NCBI RefSeq assembly: GCF_000314735.2
Contig: NZ_KB375272.1
Coordinates: 1 to 13,540 of the forward strand
Source of the DNA: Afipia felis ATCC 53690
GTDB taxonomy: Bacteria > Pseudomonadota > Alphaproteobacteria > Rhizobiales > Xanthobacteraceae
Length of the DNA: 13,540 nucleotides
Direction of reading: 5' to 3'
Each line of letters begins with the position of its first letter. The first letter of the stretch is position 1. Both the position numbers and the translations under genes were made by a program. Of the stretch, positions 8,281 to 13,540 are shown one piece after another. The notes beneath the pieces were generated by a model. That model ran no database searches. It was not told where the DNA came from and worked only from the letters and a program-made list of their open reading frames with translations.

Positions 8281-8973
8281 ATGACGGTCGGGATCGAAAG
8301 CCCATATGTCGAGGTGATCTATGACGGTTCGCAAAGCGAATTTGCGAGCCTGTTTCGCGCGCTCGACTCTGCGGACGTTCATGTGGGCTGGCTCGACGAT
8401 GACGGCCTGCCTGTCTGGCTAACGTCTCCCATTCACTTCACCGCCTCGCTGGTGTCGGGAATGGCCGTGGTCCAGCGGGTTGCCTTCCCGGAGGCGTCTC
8501 CGGTGTCCCCGCTCACGCTGGTGTTCGAGCGCATCACTCCGCCGGTGCAGGCAGTCGACTTCACCAACCTTGGCCGGTTTGATCCAAAGGTGCATGAGCG
8601 GCTCGCTGACGCCAGCGCCATGCGGGATGCCGAGCTCCGCAGCAAGCAGGCGCGCACGCCGACGCCGTTTGCGGTGTCCGATCTGGTGGTCGACTTCCGG
8701 CCGCGCCGTGTCAAGGCAGCGGATCCGCTCGATCCCGAGGATCTCGTCACCAAAAGCTACAGCGATTTGCACACTGGCACCGCCGGCGCCGAGCGGGCCG
8801 AGGCTGCCGCCGATCGCGCCGATGCCGATGCAGCGCAAACTGCCGCCGATCGCGAAGCGGCCGAGATTGCATCCGCAGCGGCCGTCACGGCCGCGCATAT
8901 TCTCGGCATGCCGGATGACGGCTTCTACAATGAGGCAACCGATACCACGATCGACGACGGGATCTATGCATGA
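8281..8973 (+). CDS. Tail fibre anchor protein, T7 gp17 N-terminal-like (230 aa)
   Basis: A 230-aa protein matching the N-terminal, tail-attaching part of T7 gp17-type fibres. Residues 1-100 give a beta-rich fold containing LVFERITPP and AVDFTN (83-96), comparable with T7 gp17 'LRRVTS...LVDFTDGS'. This is followed by a helical block (LADASAMRDAELRSKQ) and DFRPRRVKAADPLDPEDLVTKSY (D138 onward, shown by its key residues), comparable with T7's 'ARGRRIVNLANAVDDRDAV'. Residues about 165-208 are an Ala/Asp/Arg-rich probable trimeric coiled coil with AADRADADAAQTAADREAAE-like heptads. The protein then stops instead of continuing into a long fibre shaft. It overlaps the next gene by ATGA, and that gene supplies the receptor-binding part. 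The start at 8281 has only a weak TAGG at 8268-8271. Assignment rests on remembered similarity to T7 gp17. Confidence 0.8.
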   Translation: MTVGIESPYVEVIYDGSQSEFASLFRALDSADVHVGWLDDDGLPVWLTSPIHFTASLVSGMAVVQRVAFPEASPVSPLTLVFERITPPVQAVDFTNLGRFDPKVHERLADASAMRDAELRSKQARTPTPFAVSDLVVDFRPRRVKAADPLDPEDLVTKSYSDLHTGTAGAERAEAAADRADADAAQTAADREAAEIASAAAVTAAHILGMPDDGFYNEATDTTIDDGIYA

Positions 8974-10724
8974 GCATTCAGCGACAGCTTATTCGCGGCA
9001 ATACGGCGACGATCGAAGCGCTCACGCCTTTGCCGGCGCAGGTCGGTTTTGACACCGACAAGCATGAGCTGCACGTCGGCGACGGCGTGACCCAGGGTGC
9101 TGTGCGCCTCGCGAAAAAGAACATTGCCGACAGCGCCGCGCCCGCGCAGATCACCGCTGACACCAACGATTACAATCCCGCGAACCAGAAGCATGCGCGC
9201 ACGCTGCTGCTGACGACGGATGCTTTTCACGACGTCACCGGCCTGGTGCCGACGACGGTGACGGATGACATCGATGGTCGTGAGATCACGCTCTACAACA
9301 ACGGGGCGAACAATTTCCGCCTGGTCGACCAGAGCCCGGCCTCGAGCGCGGCCAACCGTTTCGATCTTGGCGGCGCGTCGTTGACGCTCGCGCCGAAAAC
9401 CTCGGCCACGCTGCGCTACAACAAGACCGCGCTGCGCTGGTTCCTGATCGCGCAAACTGTCGGCTCGTCTGTCGGCTCCGGCTCCGTCATCGCGATGACG
9501 CTGGCCGCCTCGTCGCAGGGCTATTCGATCATCAACGGCACGATCTCGACCAGTGTGTCTGGTGGCGCGCTCACCGTGAAGATCAAGACGCTGGCGGGCA
9601 ACGATCCATCAGCGCTCGATCCGGTGCTGATCAAGATCCGCAACAATTCGCTCGCCGCCGGCGGCTTCACCGTCTACACGCTGACGGCCGCGACATCGTT
9701 TGTTGTGTCGAACGGATCGTCGCTCGGGGTCAGCGGCGCTGCCGTTGCTTTTCGGCTATGGCTGGTGGCATTCGACGATGGCGGTACGTTCAGGCTCGGC
9801 ATCGTCAATTGCCTCCTGGGTGCATCCGAGCTGCCGTTGCTCAGAACGGACACGCTCGCGAGCTCGACGGCGGAGGGCGGCGCGGGCGCGGCCGACAACT
9901 CCGGCGTGTTCTACACTGGCACAGCCGTGGCTTCGAAATCGTTCGAGGTTCTCGGCTATCTCGATTATCCGGCAGGCCTCGCCGCTGCGGGAACGTGGTC
10001 GATCAATCCCACGACGATCCAGCCCTATCGTAATGGCATTCCGTTGCCTGCCGAGCGGCTGATCGATGTTTCGAATGGCAAGATTTTCACGGGCCGTCTC
10101 CCGGTTGCCGACAACGCGCAGATGAAATGGGATCTGTCAGGTGGCACCGCTAAAATCAATCCGCAGCCGACGCTGGTAGGCTACGCGCTTCCAGCCGGTA
10201 CTGACTTCAACAGTGTTTTGGTAACAGGGTTATACGGCTTTGTTGGTGGCGGCACCAATGCCAATGCGCCGGACGGGCGTGTGGCAGACTATTTCTCTCT
10301 ACAAGTCCTTTCATGGGATGGTACGGCCTATCTCTATCAGCGTGCAACTGCAGTGACGGGTATGCGCGCTTCCTATGAGCGCACGATGCAGTCTGGCGTA
10401 TGGGGCGCATGGCGCCGGATCGATCGCGATGATGCCAGCGTGGCGAAGGCCTGGGTAAGCATCACCGGCAGCACCGGCGCAATCGTTAAATCCTACAACG
10501 TCTCGTCAGTGACGCGAACCGCCACCGGCCGATACACGGTCAATTTCACCACGGCAATGGCCGACACTAGCTACGTTGTCGCTGGCTGCATACATGAAAG
10601 CGCAGGCCTTGGCGTATCATTCGAAACGCAGAACAGTTCTCTCGCTACTACAAGCGTCGGTGTTTGCGTTTCCGCAGGTGCATCTACGCGAGACGGCAAT
10701 TGCTATGTCGTAATCTTTGATTGA
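8970..10724 (+). CDS. Tail fibre / receptor-binding protein, Mtd-like N-terminus and pyocin-knob-like domain (584 aa)
   Basis: A predicted distal tail fibre protein. Residues 9-48 carry RGNTATIEALTPLPAQVGFD followed by HVGDGVTQGAVRLA, the signature of the N-terminal domain of major tropism determinant (Mtd_N) and many phage fibres. Residues about 55-160 form a beta domain (EITLYNNGANNFRLVDQS, LAPKTSATLRYN) common in phage fibres. About 415-483 resembles a pyocin knob domain (YGFVGGGTN, YLYQRATAV, then SGVWGAWRRID, W478/W481). Residues 494-584 form a beta-rich C-terminal domain (AWVSITGS, YNVSSVTRTATGRYTVNFTT, ending CYVVIFD) typical of fibre tips. It should bind the host surface receptor. Start 8970 has GGGA at 8959-8962 with 7-nt spacing and overlaps the anchor gene's stop. 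Base composition appears less GC-rich from about 10200 onward, as often seen in exchanged receptor-binding tips. Confidence 0.85.
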   Translation: MSIQRQLIRGNTATIEALTPLPAQVGFDTDKHELHVGDGVTQGAVRLAKKNIADSAAPAQITADTNDYNPANQKHARTLLLTTDAFHDVTGLVPTTVTDDIDGREITLYNNGANNFRLVDQSPASSAANRFDLGGASLTLAPKTSATLRYNKTALRWFLIAQTVGSSVGSGSVIAMTLAASSQGYSIINGTISTSVSGGALTVKIKTLAGNDPSALDPVLIKIRNNSLAAGGFTVYTLTAATSFVVSNGSSLGVSGAAVAFRLWLVAFDDGGTFRLGIVNCLLGASELPLLRTDTLASSTAEGGAGAADNSGVFYTGTAVASKSFEVLGYLDYPAGLAAAGTWSINPTTIQPYRNGIPLPAERLIDVSNGKIFTGRLPVADNAQMKWDLSGGTAKINPQPTLVGYALPAGTDFNSVLVTGLYGFVGGGTNANAPDGRVADYFSLQVLSWDGTAYLYQRATAVTGMRASYERTMQSGVWGAWRRIDRDDASVAKAWVSITGSTGAIVKSYNVSSVTRTATGRYTVNFTTAMADTSYVVAGCIHESAGLGVSFETQNSSLATTSVGVCVSAGASTRDGNCYVVIFD

Positions 10725-10729
10725 GGAGG
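10724..10729 (+). promoter_or_regulatory. Strong Shine-Dalgarno supporting a GTG start
   Basis: AGGAGG lies 4 nt upstream of the GTG at 10734 and overlaps the stop codon of the fibre gene. It is the best ribosome binding site in the window and supports GTG as the initiator of the 98-aa gene. Confidence 0.8.
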
Positions 10730-10733
10730 CGAC

Positions 10734-11030
10734 GTGACCAAAATTATCTATCCGATCGACGGCAAAGTCGCCGTCGTTTTCCCAACAGGAGAGCTGCCTG
10801 TCGATCAGGTCGCGCTTAAGGACGTGCCTGCGGGGCTGCCGTTTCTGATCGTTGACGACGCCGACGTTCCCGAGGACTTCAGTTTCAGCGATGCGTGGGT
10901 TGCAGATTTCAGCAACCCGGACGGACATGGCATCGGTCATGATGCCTGGGCAGCACAGCAGGCGGCCGCGCTCGCGCAATTGCGGGAAAGCCAGGCGCCC
11001 AAGGAGAGCCAGGATGTCGATCACGATTGA
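10734..11030 (+). CDS. Small phage protein downstream of tail fibre, possible fibre assembly factor (98 aa)
   Basis: A 98-aa acidic protein starting MTKIIYPIDGKVAVVFPTGE, with a KDVPAGLPFLIVDDADVPED segment and an AWVADFSNPDGHG block before an Ala/Gln-rich C-terminal helix. Small proteins of this layout (beta start with 'DGKVAV', 'KDVPAG.P..IVDD', 'AW') are commonly encoded directly behind phage tail fibres and tail spikes. A role in fibre folding or attachment is inferred from that position; no biochemical function is assured. Translation probably starts at GTG 10734, preceded by AGGAGG. Its 3' end overlaps the next gene by 17 bp in another frame, and the next gene's ribosome binding site lies inside it, so the two products are likely co-translated. 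Confidence 0.75.
   Translation: MTKIIYPIDGKVAVVFPTGELPVDQVALKDVPAGLPFLIVDDADVPEDFSFSDAWVADFSNPDGHGIGHDAWAAQQAAALAQLRESQAPKESQDVDHD
11001..11006 (+). promoter_or_regulatory. Shine-Dalgarno deciding the 11014 start
   Basis: AAGGAG sits 7 nt before ATG 11014. It argues that the 81-aa protein begins there and not at the in-frame upstream ATG at 10852, which would overlap the preceding gene over most of its length. Confidence 0.7.
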
Positions 11031-11259
11031 TATCAGCAAGGCGCGCGAGATCCAGCGCGGCCGGATGCGTGATGCGCGCGGGCCAAAACTGGCCGCGCTC
11101 GATGTCGCTTTCCAGCGTGTACTGGAAACAGGCGCAGATACATCGGCGATCGTGGCACAAAAGCAGGCTTTGCGTGACGTTACCGCAGATCCGGCGCTCG
11201 AGGCTGCGCAGACATTGGACGCGCTCAAGGCTGTCTGGCCCGAGATCCTCAACGGTTGA
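11014..11259 (+). CDS. Phage tail assembly chaperone-like protein (81 aa)
   Basis: An 81-aa, mostly helical protein: MSITIDISKAREIQRGRMRD, then KLAALDVAFQRVLETG, then IVAQKQALRDVTADP and a C-terminal LKAVWPEIL. The order 'R...(R/K)...L..LD.....' followed by '.(Y/K)(R/Q)QALRD(I/V)' and a terminal 'WP' matches the small phage tail assembly chaperone family (Phage_tail_APC type), often found behind or fused to fibre assembly proteins. The likely role is helping fibre or tail assembly rather than being a virion component. The frame is open upstream to an ATG at 10852, but the start at 11014 has AAGGAG at ideal spacing and a methionine context typical of this family. It overlaps the upstream gene by 17 bp. 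The family call is by eye. Confidence 0.7.
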   Translation: MSITIDISKAREIQRGRMRDARGPKLAALDVAFQRVLETGADTSAIVAQKQALRDVTADPALEAAQTLDALKAVWPEILNG

Positions 11260-11277
11260 CGCGGGCCGTTCGACGGC

Positions 11278-12420
11278 ATGCTGCGGGCCATGACACAATG
11301 GCCGAAAGACAACCAGACAGCGCGCAATGCCTTCTACGGAGACCCCGGCAAGCGGGCCGTCGCGCCGCAAATGGTGCCGGTCACGCCGCCGTTTGCGATG
11401 TACTACGAAGGCCGCCGCATCAAGACGATCATGTTCCATCGCAAGTGCGCATCCGCGCTGCTCGCTGCGCTGAACGAGATCTGGGATTACTGCCAGCACG
11501 ACCAGGCCAAGATCGACGCCGCTGGCGTCTCCAAATTCGCAGGTGCCTACAATCGGCGCATGGTGCGCGGCTCGGCGACGAAATGGTCGAACCACGCCTA
11601 TGCGGCCGCGATCGATCTCAACGCCGAGGAGAATGGCCTCTACGCCAAAGGAAACATGCCGCAGTTCGTCATCGATGCGTTCTGCCGGCAGGGTGCGATG
11701 TGGGGCGGCTGGTACACCGACCGCAAAGATCCCATGCATTTCGAATTCGTCGACAATAGCGGCCGTGAGCCGCTATCGCCACCGCCGGTTTTCAGCGCTC
11801 CCGTGGCGCTGCTGGATGTGTCGCCGGTCGGCGACGATACGCCGGCCGTCGAATTCGCCGAGGACCATCCGTCGCCGTCAGGCGTTTCATCCGCAGGATA
11901 CAGCGTCGACGTCGAGCTGGTGCAGAAGAAGCTCGATCAGCTCGGCTACTACGAGGTGGGCGACGTCGACGGCCGTTGGGGCGGAAAGACGCGGGGCGCG
12001 ATCGCTGCGTTCATGAACGATCGTTGCCAGCCGACCGACGGGACGATCTCGCCGGCCGTCACCGCCGAATTGAGCCGGGCGATCGGTGAGGGCTGGCAGC
12101 GCCCGATTGCATCGCAGCGCGCCAATACGACCGCAAAGGATCTCGCGCCAAGGGTCGAGGCGGTACGGCAGGGCCTGCTGCAACGGTTCTGGGCAAGGAT
12201 CACCGCCGGCTTTGCGGCGATCGGGCTCACCGGATCGAGCGTATCCGGATATTTCGAGGCCGCACGCGACAAGCTGCAATTCGTTCGTGGTGCGCTGTCG
12301 CACATCCCGCCGGAGGTCTGGTTTCTGCTGCTGGGAGCCGTTGCGCTGCTCGCCTGGTACAGCGCGCGCAAGACGCTGCAGACGACGGTGCGCGACTACA
12401 ACACCGGGAGGCTCAATTGA
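11278..12420 (+). CDS. Endolysin: M15-type peptidase, peptidoglycan-binding domain, C-terminal membrane segment (380 aa)
   Basis: A predicted modular peptidoglycan hydrolase. The N-terminal domain has the zinc-peptidase M15 (VanY/L-Ala-D-Glu or D-Ala-D-Ala peptidase) signature: SNHAYAAAID supplies H106 and D113, and DPMHFEF supplies H154 with D151 in the catalytic 'DxxH' position. Residues about 207-268 form a PG_binding_1-like domain (VDVELVQKKLDQLGYY, VDGRWGGKTRGAIAAF). A hydrophobic helix follows at about 308-325 and a clear transmembrane segment at about 347-363 (VWFLLLGAVALLAWYSA). It should cut stem or cross-link peptides during host lysis. There is no N-terminal signal or SAR sequence, so export would need a holin. 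ATG 11290 (MTQWPKDNQ) is an equally plausible start, with no strong Shine-Dalgarno for either; numbering here is from 11278. It overlaps the next gene as TTGA. Confidence 0.85.
   Translation: MLRAMTQWPKDNQTARNAFYGDPGKRAVAPQMVPVTPPFAMYYEGRRIKTIMFHRKCASALLAALNEIWDYCQHDQAKIDAAGVSKFAGAYNRRMVRGSATKWSNHAYAAAIDLNAEENGLYAKGNMPQFVIDAFCRQGAMWGGWYTDRKDPMHFEFVDNSGREPLSPPPVFSAPVALLDVSPVGDDTPAVEFAEDHPSPSGVSSAGYSVDVELVQKKLDQLGYYEVGDVDGRWGGKTRGAIAAFMNDRCQPTDGTISPAVTAELSRAIGEGWQRPIASQRANTTAKDLAPRVEAVRQGLLQRFWARITAGFAAIGLTGSSVSGYFEAARDKLQFVRGALSHIPPEVWFLLLGAVALLAWYSARKTLQTTVRDYNTGRLN
12406..12411 (+). promoter_or_regulatory. Shine-Dalgarno for a TTG start
   Basis: GGGAGG precedes TTG 12417 by 5 nt, inside the end of the endolysin gene. 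It supports the rare TTG initiator for the next gene, whose start overlaps the endolysin stop (TTGA). Confidence 0.6.
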
Positions 12421-12680
12421 TTTCAGCATTTGTCGGCGATCTGGTCGCCAAGATCACGCTGCGGATGATCCTGTGGGCGGTGCTCGTGATCGCCGTCGTC
12501 ATCGCCGTGCTGATGATCCGGTCGCATTGGATTGGCGTCGGGGAGGAGCGGATGGCCGCTCGCATCGCCGCGCAGGACGAGGGGGCGCTTCAAAATGTCA
12601 AACAGGCCAAGAAGGTCATTGATGAGTGTTATCGCGCTGGCAGCCGCTGGAATGCTACTAGCGGGCTGTGCGAGCGGTAA
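12417..12680 (+). CDS. Single-pass membrane lysis protein, putative i-spanin or small holin (87 aa)
   Basis: An 87-aa protein with one strong transmembrane helix (MILWAVLVIAVVIAVLMI, residues 17-34). A short amphipathic N-terminus precedes it, and a charged C-terminal part follows (EERMAARIAAQDEGALQNVK, then VIDECYRAGSRWNATSGLCE). The o-spanin lipoprotein gene begins inside this reading frame in another frame, the classical Rz/Rz1 arrangement, which makes an inner-membrane spanin subunit the leading explanation. The periplasmic part is short for an Rz protein and has two Cys residues, so a holin or another lysis accessory protein remains possible. Start TTG 12417 is supported by GGGAGG and by coupling to the endolysin stop. 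Confidence 0.65.
   Translation: MISAFVGDLVAKITLRMILWAVLVIAVVIAVLMIRSHWIGVGEERMAARIAAQDEGALQNVKQAKKVIDECYRAGSRWNATSGLCER
12579..12585 (+). promoter_or_regulatory. Shine-Dalgarno for the embedded o-spanin start
   Basis: GAGGGGG lies 9 nt before ATG 12595, inside the 87-aa membrane protein gene. It favours this start over ATG 12622, which has the weaker AGAAGG at 12610-12615. Confidence 0.55.
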
Positions 12681-12996
12681 CAAAGATTTTTCGTCGATGA
12701 CTGGGACGAAAGGCGACGGCCAGGCCGGCGCCTGCGCCGCGTTCGATCGACCGCAATTCCGCGTGCTCGGCAAGACCGATTACGATCAGCAGTGGGTCGA
12801 CAAACAGACGGAAGCCGGGGTTGCAGGTTGCGGCTGGGAGCGTCCGTCAGAACGGCCGCCGGAATGGGACAAGCCGTTGTCTGGTCCTGTGAACGCTGTC
12901 GAGCAGCAGGCACCTGCGAAGAAGAAGCCCGGCGTCTGGTCGCGCGTGAAAGCGAAATTCAAGAAGAAGCCGCCCGCCGCGGCTGGTCAAGGCTGA
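12595..12996 (+). CDS. o-spanin-like lipoprotein (Rz1-type), 133 aa, overlapping the upstream membrane protein
   Basis: A lipoprotein: MSNRPRRSLMSVIALAAAGM followed by LLAGC gives a basic n-region, a hydrophobic core and a lipobox with the lipidated Cys at residue 25. The mature part of about 109 residues is Pro/Lys-rich toward the end (RPSERPPEWDKPLSGP, KKKPGVWSRVKAKFKKKPPA). In phage lysis cassettes an outer-membrane lipoprotein whose gene starts inside an inner-membrane partner's gene is the o-spanin, which with the i-spanin disrupts the outer membrane at the end of lysis. The first 86 bp overlap the 87-aa gene in the +1 frame. ATG 12622 would shorten the signal peptide to MSVIALAAAG and remove its basic residues, so 12595 is preferred. 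At 133 aa it is longer than lambda Rz1 (60 aa). Confidence 0.75.
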   Translation: MSNRPRRSLMSVIALAAAGMLLAGCASGNKDFSSMTGTKGDGQAGACAAFDRPQFRVLGKTDYDQQWVDKQTEAGVAGCGWERPSERPPEWDKPLSGPVNAVEQQAPAKKKPGVWSRVKAKFKKKPPAAAGQG

Positions 12997-12998
12997 CG

Positions 12999-13391
12999 AT
13001 GGAAAACGCGTCGACCATCCTCGCCGGCCTGGCCTTGCTGGTGACGGTCGGTCATCTGATCTTTGGCGGCGGACGAGGCTTGTCCGCCCAATTCTCTGAG
13101 CTCGACAAATCCCTGACGCAGGATATCGCCGAGCTTCGCAAGGAAGTCGGCGAGAAGCAGAACGCGGCCGAGGCGGTGACACATGATGCGATCATGGGGA
13201 TCCGCCAGCAGATGCATGACATGCGGGCGGAAGGTCTCGAGTATCGCATCAAGGCGGCTGAAACGTACATGACGTGGGATGCCTATCGCGAGATCTCGCG
13301 GGACGTTAAAGAGGACATGAAGGAGGCCTTCGACCGGGTCGAGCGGCGGCTCGAGCGAATCGAAAAGGGGCTGGTTCCCGGTCAGGGGTAG
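12999..13391 (+). CDS. Membrane-anchored coiled-coil protein, lysis-associated (130 aa)
   Basis: A 130-aa protein with an N-terminal transmembrane helix (TILAGLALLVTVGHLIF, residues 6-22). A long charged, heptad-like helical region follows (AQFSELDKSLTQDIAELRKE, then KEDMKEAFDRVERRLERIEK). I do not recognise a specific family. The topology, one N-terminal membrane anchor plus coiled coil, is also that of an i-spanin, so either this or the 87-aa protein may partner the lipoprotein encoded just upstream; a holin regulator is another option. ATG 12999 lies 2 bp after the lipoprotein stop, with AAGG at 12989-12992. The frame is open further upstream, but that stretch overlaps the lipoprotein gene and lacks membrane character. 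It is the last gene before the attachment site. Confidence 0.7.
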   Translation: MENASTILAGLALLVTVGHLIFGGGRGLSAQFSELDKSLTQDIAELRKEVGEKQNAAEAVTHDAIMGIRQQMHDMRAEGLEYRIKAAETYMTWDAYREISRDVKEDMKEAFDRVERRLERIEKGLVPGQG

Positions 13392-13393
13392 CC

Positions 13394-13461
13394 GTGCGAC
13401 CGCGTGCGACCCTTGCCCATATAAAGGCTGAAATGACCCGGTCGGCGTCGGTTGTGCGACC
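13394..13461 (+). repeat. Three GTGCGACC direct repeats beside the attachment core
   Basis: GTGCGACC occurs at 13394-13401, 13404-13411 and 13454-13461. The first and third copies extend identically to GTGCGACCGC, and the first two are spaced exactly 10 bp start to start. All lie in the 149-bp non-coding stretch between the last gene and the tRNA fragment. Short direct repeats next to an att core are where arm-type integrase or excisionase sites are found in lambdoid and tRNA-integrating phages, so that role is proposed. No coding potential or clear promoter is seen in this stretch; TATAAA at 13420-13425 lacks a good -35 partner. Confidence 0.5.
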
Positions 13462-13480
13462 GCTAACCCACTGAATTACC

Positions 13481-13540
<60 letters not shown>

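Noticed and set aside
8970..10724. Diversity-generating retroelement target, suggested by the Mtd-like N-terminus
   Set aside because: Mtd_N-type domains are widespread in fibres. There is no reverse transcriptase, template repeat or adenine-substitution variable repeat in the window.
10852..11013. Longer version of the tail assembly chaperone starting at 10852
   Set aside because: The extension lies inside the 98-aa gene, is Arg/Ser-rich and featureless; AAGGAG at 11001-11006 fits ATG 11014.
12792..12998. Upstream in-frame extension of the last gene (start at 12792)
   Set aside because: It would overlap the lipoprotein gene almost completely and hide the N-terminal membrane helix; ATG 12999 gives a normal topology and spacing.
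13411..13430. TATAAA as a possible promoter -10 element
   Set aside because: No acceptable -35 hexamer at 16-18 bp upstream and no gene downstream within the window; AT-richness at an att region is an adequate explanation.
13360..13440. Rho-independent terminator after the last lysis gene
   Set aside because: Only short, imperfect stems (for example CCTT/AAGG) and no T tract were found, so no terminator can be called.
13461..13480. Minus-strand sequence resembling a tRNA D-arm (reads TTCAGTGGGTTAGCG on the complement)
   Set aside because: No matching anticodon arm, T-arm or acceptor stem can be folded on that strand, so the similarity is probably chance.

Overview
The window is the right-hand, late structural and lysis end of an integrated temperate phage. 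All supported genes lie on the + strand, packed head to tail with ATGA-type overlaps. GC content is high by eye. The tRNA-Lys(CUU) 3' end at the right edge has an encoded CCA. Together with rhizobial-looking codon use, this suggests an alphaproteobacterial host, probably Hyphomicrobiales (Bradyrhizobium-like), but the sequence alone does not fix the genus.

Region 1 (2-8239) encodes internal virion or ejection proteins: the C-terminus of a small Gly/Ala-rich protein, a 902-aa protein with a soluble lytic transglycosylase domain, an 865-aa protein with a candidate BECR-fold (barnase/EndoU/colicin E5-like) nuclease domain near its C-terminus, a 74-aa unknown protein, and an 810-aa protein resembling the large polyvalent protein family with an LPD38-like C-terminus. 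The order parallels gp14-gp15-gp16 of T7-like podoviruses. Region 2 (8281-11259) is the host-recognition module: a short T7 gp17-like fibre anchor, a separate 584-aa receptor-binding protein with Mtd-like N-terminus, pyocin-knob-like domain and fibre C-terminus, then two small fibre or tail assembly proteins. Region 3 (11278-13391) is the lysis cassette: an M15 peptidase endolysin with a peptidoglycan-binding domain and C-terminal membrane segment, a small single-pass membrane protein, an overlapping out-of-frame o-spanin lipoprotein, and a membrane-anchored coiled-coil protein.

Region 4 (13392-13540) is non-coding and holds the attachment end. Three GTGCGACC direct repeats lead to a 3' fragment of tRNA-Lys(CUU) that begins at the anticodon loop and runs to the encoded CCA. 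The 5' half of the tRNA is absent, as expected at the distal end of an element integrated in that gene.

The T7-like fibre anchor, internal-protein order and fibre-then-lysis layout point to a podovirus-type virion, although terminase, portal, capsid, tail-tube and integrase genes are outside the window. The most interesting points are the nuclease-like domain in a protein placed among the ejection proteins, the two-gene tail fibre, and the att architecture.
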